Assembly (NCBI GenBank): GCA_036502625.1
Contig: DASXYG010000002.1
Span: forward strand, 1 to 64,000
Origin: DASXYG01 sp036502625
GTDB lineage: Bacteria; Actinomycetota; Actinomycetes; Streptosporangiales; Streptosporangiaceae
Direction: 5' to 3'
DNA length: 64,000 bases
This document shows positions 49,678-58,652 of the stretch, piece by piece; position 1 is the stretch's first letter, and every line of letters begins with the position of its first letter. Under the pieces are notes generated by a model. That model was not told the origin of the DNA. It made no database searches and saw only the letters and a list, made by a program, of their open reading frames with translations. The position numbers and the translations under genes are program-made.

Positions 49678-50790
49678 TCAGTCGCTGCCGACGACGACCT
49701 GGACGCGCTGGAACTCCTTGAGGTCGGAGTAGCCGGTGCTGGCCATGGTGCGGCGAAGGGCGCCCATGAGGTTCATGGAGCCGTCGGGGACCGTGGAGGG
49801 GCCGTGGACGATCTGGTCGAGGGTGCCGATCGTGCCGACGCGGACGCGGGCGCCGCGGGGGAGCTCGTGGTGGTGGGCCTCGCTGCCCCAGTGGTAGCCG
49901 TGGCCGGGGGCCTCGGCGGCGCGGGCCAGCGGGGAGCCGACCATCACGGCGTCGGCGCCGCAGGCCAGGGCCTTGGCTACGTCGCCGCTACTGGTCATGC
50001 CGCCGTCGGCGATGACGTGGACGTAGCGGCCGCCGGACTCGTCGAGGTAGTCGCGGCGGGCGGCGGCCACGTCGGCGATGGCGGTGGCCATCGGGACGGT
50101 GACGCCGAGGACCGTACGCGTGGTGTGGCCGGAGCCGCCGCCGAAGCCGACGAGGACGCCGGCCGCGCCGGTGCGCATGAGGTGCAGCGCGGCCTGGTGG
50201 GTGGCGCAGCCGCCGACGATCACCGGGACGTCGAGCTCGTAGATGAACTGCTTGAGGTTCAGCGGCTCGGCCTGGCCGGAGACGTGCTCGGCGGAGACGG
50301 TGGTGCCGCGGATGATGAACAGGTCGACGCCTGCGTCCACGACGGTCTTGGAGAACTGGGCCGTACGCTGCGGGGACAGCCGCGCCGCCGTGGTGATCCC
50401 GGCGGCGCGCATCTCGGCGATGCGCCGGCCGATGAGGTCGGCCTGGATGGGCGCGGAGTAGATCTCCTGGAGCCGCCGGGTGGCCGCGAGGTCGTCGAGG
50501 TCGGCGATCTCCGCGATCAGCGACTCGGGGTCCTCGTACCTCGTCCACAGGCCCTCGAGGTCGAGCGGCGCGAGCCCGCCGAGGCGGCCGATCTCGATGG
50601 CGGTCTTCGGTGAGACCACGCTGTCCATCGGGCTGGCCACCAGGGGCAGGTCGAAGCGGTACGCGTCGATCTGCCAGGAGATCGACACCTCCTCGGGGTC
50701 GCGCGTACGGCGGGACGGCACGATGCCGATCTCGTCCAGGGAGTACGCGCGGCGGCCGGACTTGCCCCGGCCGATCTCCACCTGAGTCAA
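49678..50790 (-). CDS. guaB3: GuaB3 family IMP dehydrogenase-related protein
   Basis: The 370-residue product is an IMPDH/GMP-reductase-like barrel without CBS domains: MTQVEIGRGKSGRRAYSLDEIGIVPS, DLPLVASPMDSVVS, VIVGGCATHQAA, VHVIADGGMTSSGDVAKALACGADAV and the end TGYSDLKEFQRVQV. The loop that carries the catalytic Cys in IMPDH reads GGGSGHTTRT, with His222 in place of Cys. This is the actinobacterial guaB3, always just downstream of guaB. Its exact activity is not settled in this lineage. Confidence 0.92.
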   Translation of the reverse strand: MTQVEIGRGKSGRRAYSLDEIGIVPSRRTRDPEEVSISWQIDAYRFDLPLVASPMDSVVSPKTAIEIGRLGGLAPLDLEGLWTRYEDPESLIAEIADLDDLAATRRLQEIYSAPIQADLIGRRIAEMRAAGITTAARLSPQRTAQFSKTVVDAGVDLFIIRGTTVSAEHVSGQAEPLNLKQFIYELDVPVIVGGCATHQAALHLMRTGAAGVLVGFGGGSGHTTRTVLGVTVPMATAIADVAAARRDYLDESGGRYVHVIADGGMTSSGDVAKALACGADAVMVGSPLARAAEAPGHGYHWGSEAHHHELPRGARVRVGTIGTLDQIVHGPSTVPDGSMNLMGALRRTMASTGYSDLKEFQRVQVVVGSD

Positions 50791-50833
50791 TTCTCAGCCT
50801 TTCGTGCCGACGCCGTACGTGAGAGGGCTCGCG

Positions 50834-52348
50834 TCAGCGGACGTGGTAGTTGGGCGCCTCGACGGTCATCTGCACGTCGTGCGGATGGCTCTCGCGCAGG
50901 CCGGCGGCGGTGATGCGCACCAGCGACGCGCGCTCCTGCGTCTCGGCGATCGTGGCGGCCCCACAGTAGAACATGGCCTGCCGCAGGCCGCCGACGAGCT
51001 GGTACGCGACCGTGCTCACCGGGCCGCGGTAGGGGACCTGGCCCTCGATGCCCTCGGGGACGAGCTGGTCGTCGCCGCGCGCGTCGTCCTGGAAGTAGCG
51101 GTCCTTGGAGAAGGAGCCGCCGCGCTCGCGGTTGCGCATGGCGCCGAGCGACCCCATGCCGCGGTAGGCCTTGTACTGCTTCCCGTTGATGAAGATCAGC
51201 TCGCCGGGGGTCTCGTCGCACCCGGCGAGCAGGCTGCCCAGCATCACGGAGTCGGCGCCGGCGGCGATGGCCTTCGCGATGTCACCGGAGAACTGGAGGC
51301 CGCCGTCGCCGATGAGCGGCACGCCCGCGGGACGGCACGCCTTGGACGCCTCGTAGATGGCGGTGACCTGCGGCGCGCCCACGCCCGCCACGATGCGGGT
51401 CGTACAGATCGAGCCGGGGCCCACGCCGACCTTGACGCCGTCGGCGCCCGCGTCGATCAGCGCCTGCGCGCCCGCGCGGGTGGCCACGTTGCCGGCGATG
51501 ACGTCGGCTCGGGTGTTGGCCTTGATCTTCGCGACCATGTCGAGCACGGCGCGGGAGTGGCCGTGCGCGGTGTCGACGACGAGGAAGTCGACGCTCGCGT
51601 CGGTCAGGGCCTTGGCGCGGCGCTCCGCGTCGTCGCCGACGCCGATGGCGGCGCCGACGACCAGGCGGCCGTCGGAGTCCTTCGTGGCGTCGGGGTACTG
51701 CTCGCTCTTCGCGAAGTCCTTGACCGTGATGAGGCCGCGGAGGTGGCCCTGGGGATCGATCAGCGGCAGCTTCTCGATCTTGTTGGCCGACAGCAGCCGC
51801 AGCGCCTCGTCGCGGTCGACGCCCTCGGGGGCGGTGACCAGCGGCATCTTGGTCATCACCGCGCGGACGGGGCGCGTGGAGTCGGACTCGAAGCGGATGT
51901 CGCGGTTGGTGACGATGCCGAGCAGGACGCCCGAGGGGTCGGTGACGGGCAGGCCGGAGATGCGGTAGCGGGCGCACATCGTCTCGACATCGGCGAGGGT
52001 GGCGTCGGGCCCGCAGGTCACCGGGTTGGTGATCATGCCGGCCTCGGACCGCTTCACCGTGTCGGCCTGGGCGGCCTGATCGTCGACGGGGAGGTTGCGG
52101 TGGAGCACGCCCGCGCCGCCCTGCCGGGCCAGCGCGATGGCCATGCGCGCCTCGGTCACGGTATCCATCGCCGAGGAGACCAGCGGGAGGCGCAGCGACA
52201 GCGAACGCGACAGGCGCGTCGTGGTGTCGAGCTCGCCGGGCTGCACCTCGGAATAGGCGGGCAGCAGGAGCACGTCGTCGAAGGTCAGGCCGACGGGCGC
52301 GAACTTCTCGGGGCCGGGGTCGCGTTCGGCTGGGTCACGCAGGGTCAT
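50834..52348 (-). CDS. guaB: Inosine-5'-monophosphate dehydrogenase
   Basis: Converts IMP to XMP, the committed step to GMP. The ATG at 52348 has a GGAAGG site 6 nt upstream; a GTG at 52369 is possible. The 504-residue product has LTFDDVLLLPAYSEV, two CBS domains (about residues 105-220), the catalytic C315 in GVGPGSICTTRIV, and the flap GSLGAMRNRERGG. guaB3 follows after 43 nt, the same pair as M. tuberculosis Rv3411c-Rv3410c. Confidence 0.97.
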   Translation of the reverse strand: MTLRDPAERDPGPEKFAPVGLTFDDVLLLPAYSEVQPGELDTTTRLSRSLSLRLPLVSSAMDTVTEARMAIALARQGGAGVLHRNLPVDDQAAQADTVKRSEAGMITNPVTCGPDATLADVETMCARYRISGLPVTDPSGVLLGIVTNRDIRFESDSTRPVRAVMTKMPLVTAPEGVDRDEALRLLSANKIEKLPLIDPQGHLRGLITVKDFAKSEQYPDATKDSDGRLVVGAAIGVGDDAERRAKALTDASVDFLVVDTAHGHSRAVLDMVAKIKANTRADVIAGNVATRAGAQALIDAGADGVKVGVGPGSICTTRIVAGVGAPQVTAIYEASKACRPAGVPLIGDGGLQFSGDIAKAIAAGADSVMLGSLLAGCDETPGELIFINGKQYKAYRGMGSLGAMRNRERGGSFSKDRYFQDDARGDDQLVPEGIEGQVPYRGPVSTVAYQLVGGLRQAMFYCGAATIAETQERASLVRITAAGLRESHPHDVQMTVEAPNYHVR

Positions 52349-52482
52349 GATGCCTTCCGTCCGGGTCACGGCGATGTCTCAATCCTAGACGGCACAGCCA
52401 CCCGGCCGGCCGGGTGCATTCCGAATGTGGAAAACGGCTCAACCACGGCGTCCGCGGCCGCCGTTGCCACTAGCGTGGGACG

Positions 52483-52866
52483 GTGCGTGACGACGTACCA
52501 CCCGACCCGTTCTCCGGCGACCCGGACGACCCCGCCTCCGCGTTCGGCGACGACCGCGCCGCGGCCTCACTGAGCCAGGCCGAGCGGCAGGACGTCCTCG
52601 CCGACCTGGCCGACCTCGGGGTGTTCCGTGCCCTGCTCGAACCCACCGGCATCCGCGGCCTGGCGATCACCTGCGACGAATGTGACGACACCCACTACAT
52701 CGCGTGGGAGCTGCTGTCCAGCGGCCTGGCCGAGCTCGCCGCCAGCGGTGTGCCGCACGTCCACGAGCCCGCCTTCGACCCCGCGCCGACCGACTACGTG
52801 AGCTGGGACTACGCGCGCGGCTACGTCGACGGCGTGATCGACACCGAGGGCCGCGAAGAGGCCTGA
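52483..52866 (+). CDS. DUF5319 family protein
   Basis: A 127-residue acidic soluble protein: MRDDVPPDPFSGDPDDP, then LSQAERQDVLADLADLGVFRALLEP, a CDECDDTHYIAWELL segment with a close Cys pair, and the end WDYARGYVDGVIDTE. It matches the conserved actinobacterial gene (Rv3412 in M. tuberculosis) found between guaB and the sigD anti-sigma gene. The CxxC could bind metal. The function is unknown. Confidence 0.88.
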   Translation: MRDDVPPDPFSGDPDDPASAFGDDRAAASLSQAERQDVLADLADLGVFRALLEPTGIRGLAITCDECDDTHYIAWELLSSGLAELAASGVPHVHEPAFDPAPTDYVSWDYARGYVDGVIDTEGREEA

Positions 52867-52875
52867 CCGTGCCGG

Positions 52876-53634
52876 CTAGGAGCCGTCGTCGGCGGGGCGT
52901 GTGGTGGGGGTGCCGATGACGCTGCCGAGGCCGCGCCCGATGCGCAGCTTGTCCTTCGACGGCTTGGGCAGCGGCGGCCACCAGCGGTTCGTGCCGGTGG
53001 GCGTCGGCGTCGGCGTGGGGGTCGCGGCGGGCGTACGGCCGCCCGTGGGCGCCGTGGTCGGCTTCGCGCCCATGGTGCGCGACGAACCCGGATCCTCCGC
53101 CGACTTCAGCCTGCTCGTCGGCCGGTCGATGGGCGCGCCGGCGTCGCCGGCGGGCGCGTAGTTCGTGGGCCGCGGGTCGCCGGTGGTCCGCGCCGGGTCC
53201 GCGCGGGGGTTCGTGGCGCGCCGCGACGGCCCGGTCGTCCGGTGGTCGCCGCCGGCGTGTTCGGTGCCGGCGACCGCGGTGGGCCGCGCGGGGGAGCCGA
53301 ACAGGCCGCTGATCGGCGTGAACACGTTGGCGCCCGCCGCGGCGACGCCGGTCGTGCCGATGGCGGCGGCCAGGCCGACCATGGCCGCGACCCACTTGCG
53401 GCCTCCCAGGCGGCGCCGCGCGGGCGCGCCGGCGGCTGCCGTACGCGCGTCGTCGTCATCGACGTCGGCGGCAAGCGCGGCCAGCAGCCGCAGCGGCTCC
53501 GGGCCGTCCGCCTCGGCACGCGCGGGTTCCGCGGGCTCGCGGCGCTCGGCGAGGTCGCTCAGGAGCTTCTCGCTGCGCAGGATGGCGGCGAGGTCGACGG
53601 GTGCGTCCTCGTCGTCGCCGTCCGCCCTGGTCAT
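52876..53634 (-). CDS. rsdA: Anti-sigma factor RsdA-like membrane protein
   Basis: The ATG at 53634 overlaps the sigma factor stop by 4 nt (ATGA). The 252-residue product has an acidic N-terminal sigma-binding segment (DAPVDLAAILRSEKLLSDLA, residues 11-30) as in RsdA, a helix at about residues 82-108 (WVAAMVGLAAAIGTTGVAAAG), and a Pro/Thr-rich extracellular tail ending in a short basic region. By synteny with Rv3413c it should hold SigD inactive at the membrane until proteolysis. Confidence 0.85.
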   Translation of the reverse strand: MTRADGDDEDAPVDLAAILRSEKLLSDLAERREPAEPARAEADGPEPLRLLAALAADVDDDDARTAAAGAPARRRLGGRKWVAAMVGLAAAIGTTGVAAAGANVFTPISGLFGSPARPTAVAGTEHAGGDHRTTGPSRRATNPRADPARTTGDPRPTNYAPAGDAGAPIDRPTSRLKSAEDPGSSRTMGAKPTTAPTGGRTPAATPTPTPTPTGTNRWWPPLPKPSKDKLRIGRGLGSVIGTPTTRPADDGS

Positions 53635-54269
53635 GCCGGCATCTCCGCGCGGGCGAGGCTGCGCAGCCGGGTCAGCGCGCGGTGCTGCGCGACGCGGACG
53701 GCGCCGGGCGTCATGCCGAGGACGTGGCCGGTCTCCTCGGCGGTCAGCCCGGTGATGACCCGCAGGATCAGCAGCTCGCGCTGGATGTCGGGCAGGCGGG
53801 ACAGCAGCGCGCGGGCCCGCTGCGCCTCGTGGTGGCGTACGACGGTCTCCTCCGGGCCGGGGCCGTCGTCCGGGCCGTCGGGGAGGTCCTCGGTGGGCAC
53901 GGCGGCGCGCAGCGCGCTGCGCATGGCGTCGGCGACCTTGTGCGAGGCGATGCCGTAGACGAACGACGCGAACGGCCTGCCCTCCTTGCGGTAGCGGGGC
54001 AGCGCGGACAGGACGGCGATGCACACTTCCTGCGCGACGTCGTCCGCGATGTGGTACTGCCCGGAGACCCGGCCGAGGCGGGTGCGGCAGTAGCGCACGA
54101 TCATCGGCCTGACCTGCTCGATCAGGGTCGCGACGGCACGACGGTCGCCGTCGACGGCCAGATCGGTCAATTCGCCGAGATCGGTCTCGTCCCCGTGTAT
54201 CGGTACGGCCACCGACAACCCCCCGGCGGCGGAACCGGCAATCTGCCCCTCCGTCATCCAATGCATCAT
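53631..54269 (-). CDS. sigD: ECF-type RNA polymerase sigma factor (SigD/ShbA-like)
   Basis: Directs RNA polymerase to a small regulon; the Streptomyces orthologue ShbA drives the principal sigma gene. Region 2 is seen as VRPMIVRYCRTRLG, ADDVAQEVCIAVLSALPRYR and PFASFVYGIASHKVADAMR; region 4 as LPDIQRELLILRVITGLTAEETGHVLGM-type text with AVRVAQHRALTRLR. The start is uncertain: ATGs at 54269, 54266 and 54257 and one at 54305 are possible and none has a strong site. It is coupled to rsdA. Confidence 0.9.
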   Translation of the reverse strand: MMHWMTEGQIAGSAAGGLSVAVPIHGDETDLGELTDLAVDGDRRAVATLIEQVRPMIVRYCRTRLGRVSGQYHIADDVAQEVCIAVLSALPRYRKEGRPFASFVYGIASHKVADAMRSALRAAVPTEDLPDGPDDGPGPEETVVRHHEAQRARALLSRLPDIQRELLILRVITGLTAEETGHVLGMTPGAVRVAQHRALTRLRSLARAEMPA

Positions 54270-54381
54270 GCCGGTCGGTACGACCTGCCTCGGCCCGTGT
54301 TTCACAACGGAATGGTCACGGTACGCAGTGCGCGCGATTTGGCACCCTTCGTGGTGCGGCCAGGCAGGTGCCGTACGTGCG

Positions 54382-54414
54382 TCGGCCCCGCACCGGAAAC
54401 CGGGGCGGGGCCGA
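54382..54414 (-). terminator. Terminator of groES-groEL
   Basis: A perfect 10-bp stem (54382-54391 with 54405-54414) with a second CCGG stem inside lies 16 nt past the groEL stop on the minus strand. It separates groEL from sigD. Confidence 0.65.
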
Positions 54415-54429
54415 TGCCGTGCGGACGGA

Positions 54430-56049
54430 TCAGTGGCCGTGGCCGTGACCGTGGCCCGCGCCCTCGGCGGCCTCGTCCTCCTCGGGCTTGTCGACCACCA
54501 GAGCCTCGGTGGTCAGCAGCATGCCCGCGATGGAGGCGGCGTTGGTGACCGCGGAACGGGTCACCTTCACCGGGTCGAGCACGCCCTGCGCGACCAGGTC
54601 GCCGTACTCGCCGGTGGCGGCGTTGTAGCCCTCGCCCGGCTTCATGTCGGCGATCTTGGAGACGACGACGTAGCCCTCGCGGCCGGCGTTCTCGGCGATC
54701 CAGCGGGCCGGCTCGACCAGCGCCTTGCGGACGATCGACACGCCGATCGCCTCGTCGCCGGTCTTGCCGAGGTCGCCCAGCTCGCCGGAGACGTGCACCA
54801 GCGCGCTGCCGCCGCCGGAGACGATGCCCTCCTCGATGGCGGCGCGCGTCGCGGAGATCGCGTCCTCCAGGCGGTGCTTCTTCTCCTTCAGCTCCACCTC
54901 GGTGGCCGCGCCGACCCGGAGCACGCAGACGCCGCCCGCGAGCTTCGCGAGCCGCTCCTGCAGCTTCTCCCGGTCCCAGTCGGAGTCGGTCGCCTCGATC
55001 TCGTTCTTGATCTGCGAGACGCGGCTCTCGATGGCCGACGTGTCGCCGGCGCCGTCCACGATCGTGGTGGTGTCCTTGGTGACCTGCACCCGGCGGGCGG
55101 TGCCCAGGGTGTCGAGGTCGACCATGTCCAGCTTCAGGCCGACGTCCTCGCTGATGACCTGGCCGCCGGTGAGGATGGCCATGTCCTGCATCATCGCCTT
55201 GCGGCGGTCGCCGAAGCCGGGCGCCTTGACGGCGACGACGTCGAGCAGGCCGCGGATCTTGTTGACGACGATGGCGGACAGCGCCTCGCCCTCGATGTCC
55301 TCCGCGACGACCAGCAGCGGCTTCTTGGCCTGCGCCACCTTCTCCAGCACCGGCAGGAAGTCGTTGATGGAGGAGATCTTGCCCTCGTGCAGCAGCACGT
55401 AGGCGTCCTCGAGGACGGCCTCCATGCGCTCGGGGTCGGTGACGAAGTAGTGCGAGATGTAGCCCTTGTCGAACTGCATCCCCTCGGTGAACTCGAGCTC
55501 CAGGCCGAAGGTGTTGCTCTCCTCGACGGTGATCACACCGTCCTTGCCCACCTTCGAGAACGCCTCGGCGATCAGCTCGCCGATCTTGGCGTCCTGCGCG
55601 GAGATCGTGGCCACGTGGGCGATCTCGGTCTGCTCCTCGACATCACGCGCGCCGTCGAGCAGCTTCTCGGAGATGGCGTTCGCCGCGAAGTCGATGCCGC
55701 GCTTCAGCGACATCGGGTTCGCGCCCGCGGCGACCGTGCGCAGGCCCTCGCGGACCATCGCCTGCGCCAGGACGGTCGCCGTGGTGGTGCCGTCACCGGC
55801 CACGTCGTTCGTCTTGGTGGCGACTTCCTTGGCGAGCTGCGCGCCCATGTTCTCGTACGGGTCGTCGAGCTCCACCTCACGGGCGACGGTCACGCCGTCG
55901 TTCGTGATCGTGGGCGCGCCCCACTTCTTGTCGATGACGACATTGCGGCCGCGCGGGCCGAGCGTCACCTTCACGGCGTTCGCGAGCCGGTCGACACCGC
56001 GCTCCAACGCGCGCCGCGCGTCCTCGTCGAACTCAAGGATCTTCGGCAT
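54430..56049 (-). CDS. groEL: Chaperonin GroEL (GroEL1 type, His-rich tail)
   Basis: The 539-residue product is a full GroEL subunit: DARRALERGVDRLANAV, VTLGPRGRNVVIDKKWG, the ATP site GDGTTTATVLAQ, and IEEGIVSGGGSALVHV. Its C-terminus is acidic and then alternates Gly-His (GAGHGHGHGH) instead of the Gly-Gly-Met repeat. That is the mark of the groES-linked GroEL1 copy in actinobacteria, usually alongside a second GroEL2 elsewhere. It follows groES by 93 nt. Confidence 0.97.
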   Translation of the reverse strand: MPKILEFDEDARRALERGVDRLANAVKVTLGPRGRNVVIDKKWGAPTITNDGVTVAREVELDDPYENMGAQLAKEVATKTNDVAGDGTTTATVLAQAMVREGLRTVAAGANPMSLKRGIDFAANAISEKLLDGARDVEEQTEIAHVATISAQDAKIGELIAEAFSKVGKDGVITVEESNTFGLELEFTEGMQFDKGYISHYFVTDPERMEAVLEDAYVLLHEGKISSINDFLPVLEKVAQAKKPLLVVAEDIEGEALSAIVVNKIRGLLDVVAVKAPGFGDRRKAMMQDMAILTGGQVISEDVGLKLDMVDLDTLGTARRVQVTKDTTTIVDGAGDTSAIESRVSQIKNEIEATDSDWDREKLQERLAKLAGGVCVLRVGAATEVELKEKKHRLEDAISATRAAIEEGIVSGGGSALVHVSGELGDLGKTGDEAIGVSIVRKALVEPARWIAENAGREGYVVVSKIADMKPGEGYNAATGEYGDLVAQGVLDPVKVTRSAVTNAASIAGMLLTTEALVVDKPEEDEAAEGAGHGHGHGH

Positions 56050-56142
56050 GAATTCCCTCCGACGTCAGCGCCCCGGCCAGCCCGCGTGGACGGAACACCC
56101 ATGCGGCGCCGCCCGGGGCGGTGACGATCACGTCTCGCGCGA

Positions 56143-56460
56143 TTACTTGTCGATGATCGCCAGCACGTCGCGGGCGGACAGGACGAGGTACTCCTCGCCG
56201 CTGTACTTCACCTCGGTGCCGCCGTACTTGCTGTAAAGAACGACGTCGCCGACCTTGACGTCGAGCGGGATGCGCTTGTCGCCGTCCTCGTCCCAGCGGC
56301 CCGGGCCTACCGCGAGGACCTTGCCCTCCTGGGGCTTCTCCTTCGCGGTGTCCGGAATGACGAGACCGGACGCGGTGGTCTGCTCGGCCTCAAGCGGCTG
56401 GACCACGATTCGGTCCTCAAGCGGCTTGATGACAACCTTGCTCTCGGTGGCGGTGGTCAT
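56143..56460 (-). CDS. groES: Co-chaperonin GroES
   Basis: GroES caps the GroEL ring. The ATG at 56460 has a GGGGGAGG site 8 nt upstream and gives 105 residues: IKPLEDRIVVQPLEAEQTTASGL-type text, the mobile loop TTASGLVIPD, KEKPQEGKVLAVGPG, and VLYSKYGGTEVKYSGEEYLV. The first 6-8 residues (MTTATESK) are an extension. It is the first gene of the heat-shock operon. Confidence 0.97.
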   Translation of the reverse strand: MTTATESKVVIKPLEDRIVVQPLEAEQTTASGLVIPDTAKEKPQEGKVLAVGPGRWDEDGDKRIPLDVKVGDVVLYSKYGGTEVKYSGEEYLVLSARDVLAIIDK

Positions 56461-56597
56461 GCCCTGACCTCCCCCTTCGGTTACGATCTGCGGCTGCGTT
56501 ACGATCCTCGGCTGCGATCTGGCGGCCTGTCGTCGCGGGTGCCAGGCCGGTCTCGTCGCGCCAAAAGCCCCATCGAGCGAGTGCTCTCCGGAAGCCT

Positions 56598-56624
56598 TTA
56601 GCACTCTATCTGAGGGAGTGCCAA
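56598..56624 (-). promoter_or_regulatory. CIRCE element (HrcA operator) of groES-groEL
   Basis: TTAGCACTC-N9-GAGTGCCAA matches the CIRCE inverted repeat (consensus TTAGCACTC-N9-GAGTGCTAA) with one changed base. It lies 138 nt before groES. On the minus strand its right arm contains TTGGCA, a plausible -35, so HrcA binding would cover the promoter. It also lies only 19 nt before the divergent methyltransferase gene. Confidence 0.9.
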
Positions 56625-56642
56625 AATCGAAACGTAGTCGCG

Positions 56643-57932
56643 GTGCGTACGGGCGTCAATCCGATTGGGGGACCGTTGGCCGAGGACGACGCGGTCGCAC
56701 AGCTCGCGGAGCTGCTGGCCGGAGACGGCCAGCGGCTGCTCGCCGACACGCGGCCGGACGAGGATCCGCTGGCGGCCTCGGACCGGTTGCGGCGTACACA
56801 TCCGGCGCGCCTCGTGCCCGCCGCGCTCACACAGGCGCGGCTGCGGGCGCGGGCGGTGGAGAAGTTCGGCGCGGACGCCGCGGCGATGTACTTCACGCCG
56901 GACGGCCTGGAGCAGGCCACCCGCGCGGAGGTGGCCGCCCACCGCGCCGCGCGCTTCGCCCGCCTGGGCACCGGCACCCCGGTAGCCGACCTGTGCTGCG
57001 GCATCGGCGCCGACCTCATCGCGCTGGCCCGCGCGGGGATGCGGGTCACGGGGGTCGAACGCGACCCGCTCACGGCGGCGGTGGCGCGGGCGAACGTACG
57101 GGCTCTGGGCCTGTCCGCCGAGATCCGCGAGGGGAACGCGGAGGACGTCGATCCCGCGTGGCTGGCCGGGGAGGGGTTCGCGGTGTTCTGTGATCCGGCT
57201 CGGCGGCCGTCTGGGGGGCCGCGGGGGGCGGGTGGGCGCGGGCGGCGGATCTTCGACCCCGAGGCGTACGCGCCGCCGCTGTCGCGGGCGCTGGAGTTCG
57301 CGCGGCGGGGGCGCGGAGGGTGCGTGAAGGTCGCGCCCGGCATTCCGCACGAGCTGGTGCCGGAGGGCGCCGAGGCCGAGTGGGTCTCGTGGCGCGGCGA
57401 CGTGAAGGAGGCCGCGCTCTGGCTGGGCGACCTGGCCGAGCCGGGTGCCGCGGGCGGGGGGCGGGTGCGGAGGCGGGCCACGCTCCTGCCGTCCGGGGCG
57501 ACGCTGGTGGACGAGCCGGGGCTGGGGGCGCCGCCGGTGACGGAAGTGGGGCGGTACTTGTACGAGCCTGACGGGGCCGTGATTCGGGCGCACCTGGTGG
57601 GGGAGGTGGCGGCCGCGCTCGGCGGGGCGCTGATCGACCCGGCGATCGCGTACGTCACCGCCGGAACGCTGACCGCCACGCCGTTCGCCCGTGCGTACGA
57701 GATCGACGACGTGCTGCCGTTCTCGGTGAAGCGGCTGCGCGCCGCGCTGCGCGAACGCCGCGCCGGCACGCTGACGATCAAGAAGCGCGGCTCGGCCGTG
57801 GACGTCGAGCGGCTGCGCAGGGACCTGCGGCCGTCCGGTGACGCGAGCGCGACCGTGATCCTCACGCGCGTCGGCGAGAAGCCGTACGCGTACCTCGCCC
57901 ATCCGGTGGCCGCGCCGCCCGCCTGTGGATAA
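56643..57932 (+). CDS. Class I SAM-dependent methyltransferase with THUMP-like domain
   Basis: The 429-residue product has a helical start (DAVAQLAELLAGDGQRLL), then a Rossmann methyltransferase core with motif I VADLCCGIGADLIALAR near residues 118-134 and VTGVERDPLTAAVARAN. A catalytic-type loop follows (FCDPARRPS), and a C-terminal THUMP-like domain (VLPFSVKRLRAAL, GTLTIKKRGSAVDVERLRRDL). This family is a predicted RNA methyltransferase in actinobacteria; its target is unknown. The GTG at 56643 lies just after CIRCE; a TTG at 56676 with GGGGG upstream is an alternative. Confidence 0.85.
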   Translation: MRTGVNPIGGPLAEDDAVAQLAELLAGDGQRLLADTRPDEDPLAASDRLRRTHPARLVPAALTQARLRARAVEKFGADAAAMYFTPDGLEQATRAEVAAHRAARFARLGTGTPVADLCCGIGADLIALARAGMRVTGVERDPLTAAVARANVRALGLSAEIREGNAEDVDPAWLAGEGFAVFCDPARRPSGGPRGAGGRGRRIFDPEAYAPPLSRALEFARRGRGGCVKVAPGIPHELVPEGAEAEWVSWRGDVKEAALWLGDLAEPGAAGGGRVRRRATLLPSGATLVDEPGLGAPPVTEVGRYLYEPDGAVIRAHLVGEVAAALGGALIDPAIAYVTAGTLTATPFARAYEIDDVLPFSVKRLRAALRERRAGTLTIKKRGSAVDVERLRRDLRPSGDASATVILTRVGEKPYAYLAHPVAAPPACG

Positions 57933-57971
57933 GTGGCGCTGCCGGGGTCCGGAGCGCAATAGCCTGGGGAC

Positions 57972-58652
57972 GTGCTGATCCTGGCGTTCGATACGGCGAC
58001 CCCCGCGGTCACCGTCGCCCTGGTGGAGGCCGGCGATGGCGAGTGCGCCGTGCGGGCGGAGTCCACGCAGGTCGACCCGCGGCGGCACGGGGAGCTGCTC
58101 GCCCCGGCCATCACCGACGTCCTCGGCCGCGCCGGCGCGGCCCCCGGCGACCTGACCGACATCGCGGTCGGGCTCGGCCCCGGCCCCTATACCGGGCTGC
58201 GCGTCGGCGTGGTGACCGCGCTCGCCCTGGGCGACGCGCTCGACCGCCCCGTCCGCGGCGTCGGCACGCTCGACATCCTCGCGCTCGCCGCGCGCCGCGC
58301 CGGCGTCGAGGGCCCGTTCGTCGCGGCCACCGACGCCCGCCGCAAGGAGGTCTACTGGGCGGCGTACGACGCCTCAGGCGGCCGTACGACCGGCCCGTCC
58401 GTCGACCGCCCGTCCGACGTCCCCGGCGCGGGCACCGTGCCCGCCGTGGGCGCGGGCGCCGCGCTGTACGCCGACGTGTTCGGCGACGTACGGACCCCCG
58501 AATACCCCGACGCCGCGGCGCTGGGCGAGCTCGTGGCGCGGCGCGTCGCCGAGGGCGGCGAGCTGCTGCCGCCGGAGCCGCTCTACCTCCGGCGGCCCGA
58601 CGCCCGCGCGCCCGGTGCGCCGAAGAAGGTGTCCGTGGGCGGCGCGAAATGA
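57972..58652 (+). CDS. tsaB: tRNA t6A complex scaffold TsaB
   Basis: TsaB is the inactive-fold partner that TsaD and TsaE need for t6A37 formation. The GTG at 57972 gives 226 residues in the ASKHA fold: LILAFDTATPAVTVALVE, HGELLAPAITDVL, the GLGPGPYTGLRVGV motif near residue 73, and ATDARRKEVYWAAYD. Its stop overlaps the rimI ATG by 4 nt. Confidence 0.95.
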   Translation: MLILAFDTATPAVTVALVEAGDGECAVRAESTQVDPRRHGELLAPAITDVLGRAGAAPGDLTDIAVGLGPGPYTGLRVGVVTALALGDALDRPVRGVGTLDILALAARRAGVEGPFVAATDARRKEVYWAAYDASGGRTTGPSVDRPSDVPGAGTVPAVGAGAALYADVFGDVRTPEYPDAAALGELVARRVAEGGELLPPEPLYLRRPDARAPGAPKKVSVGGAK

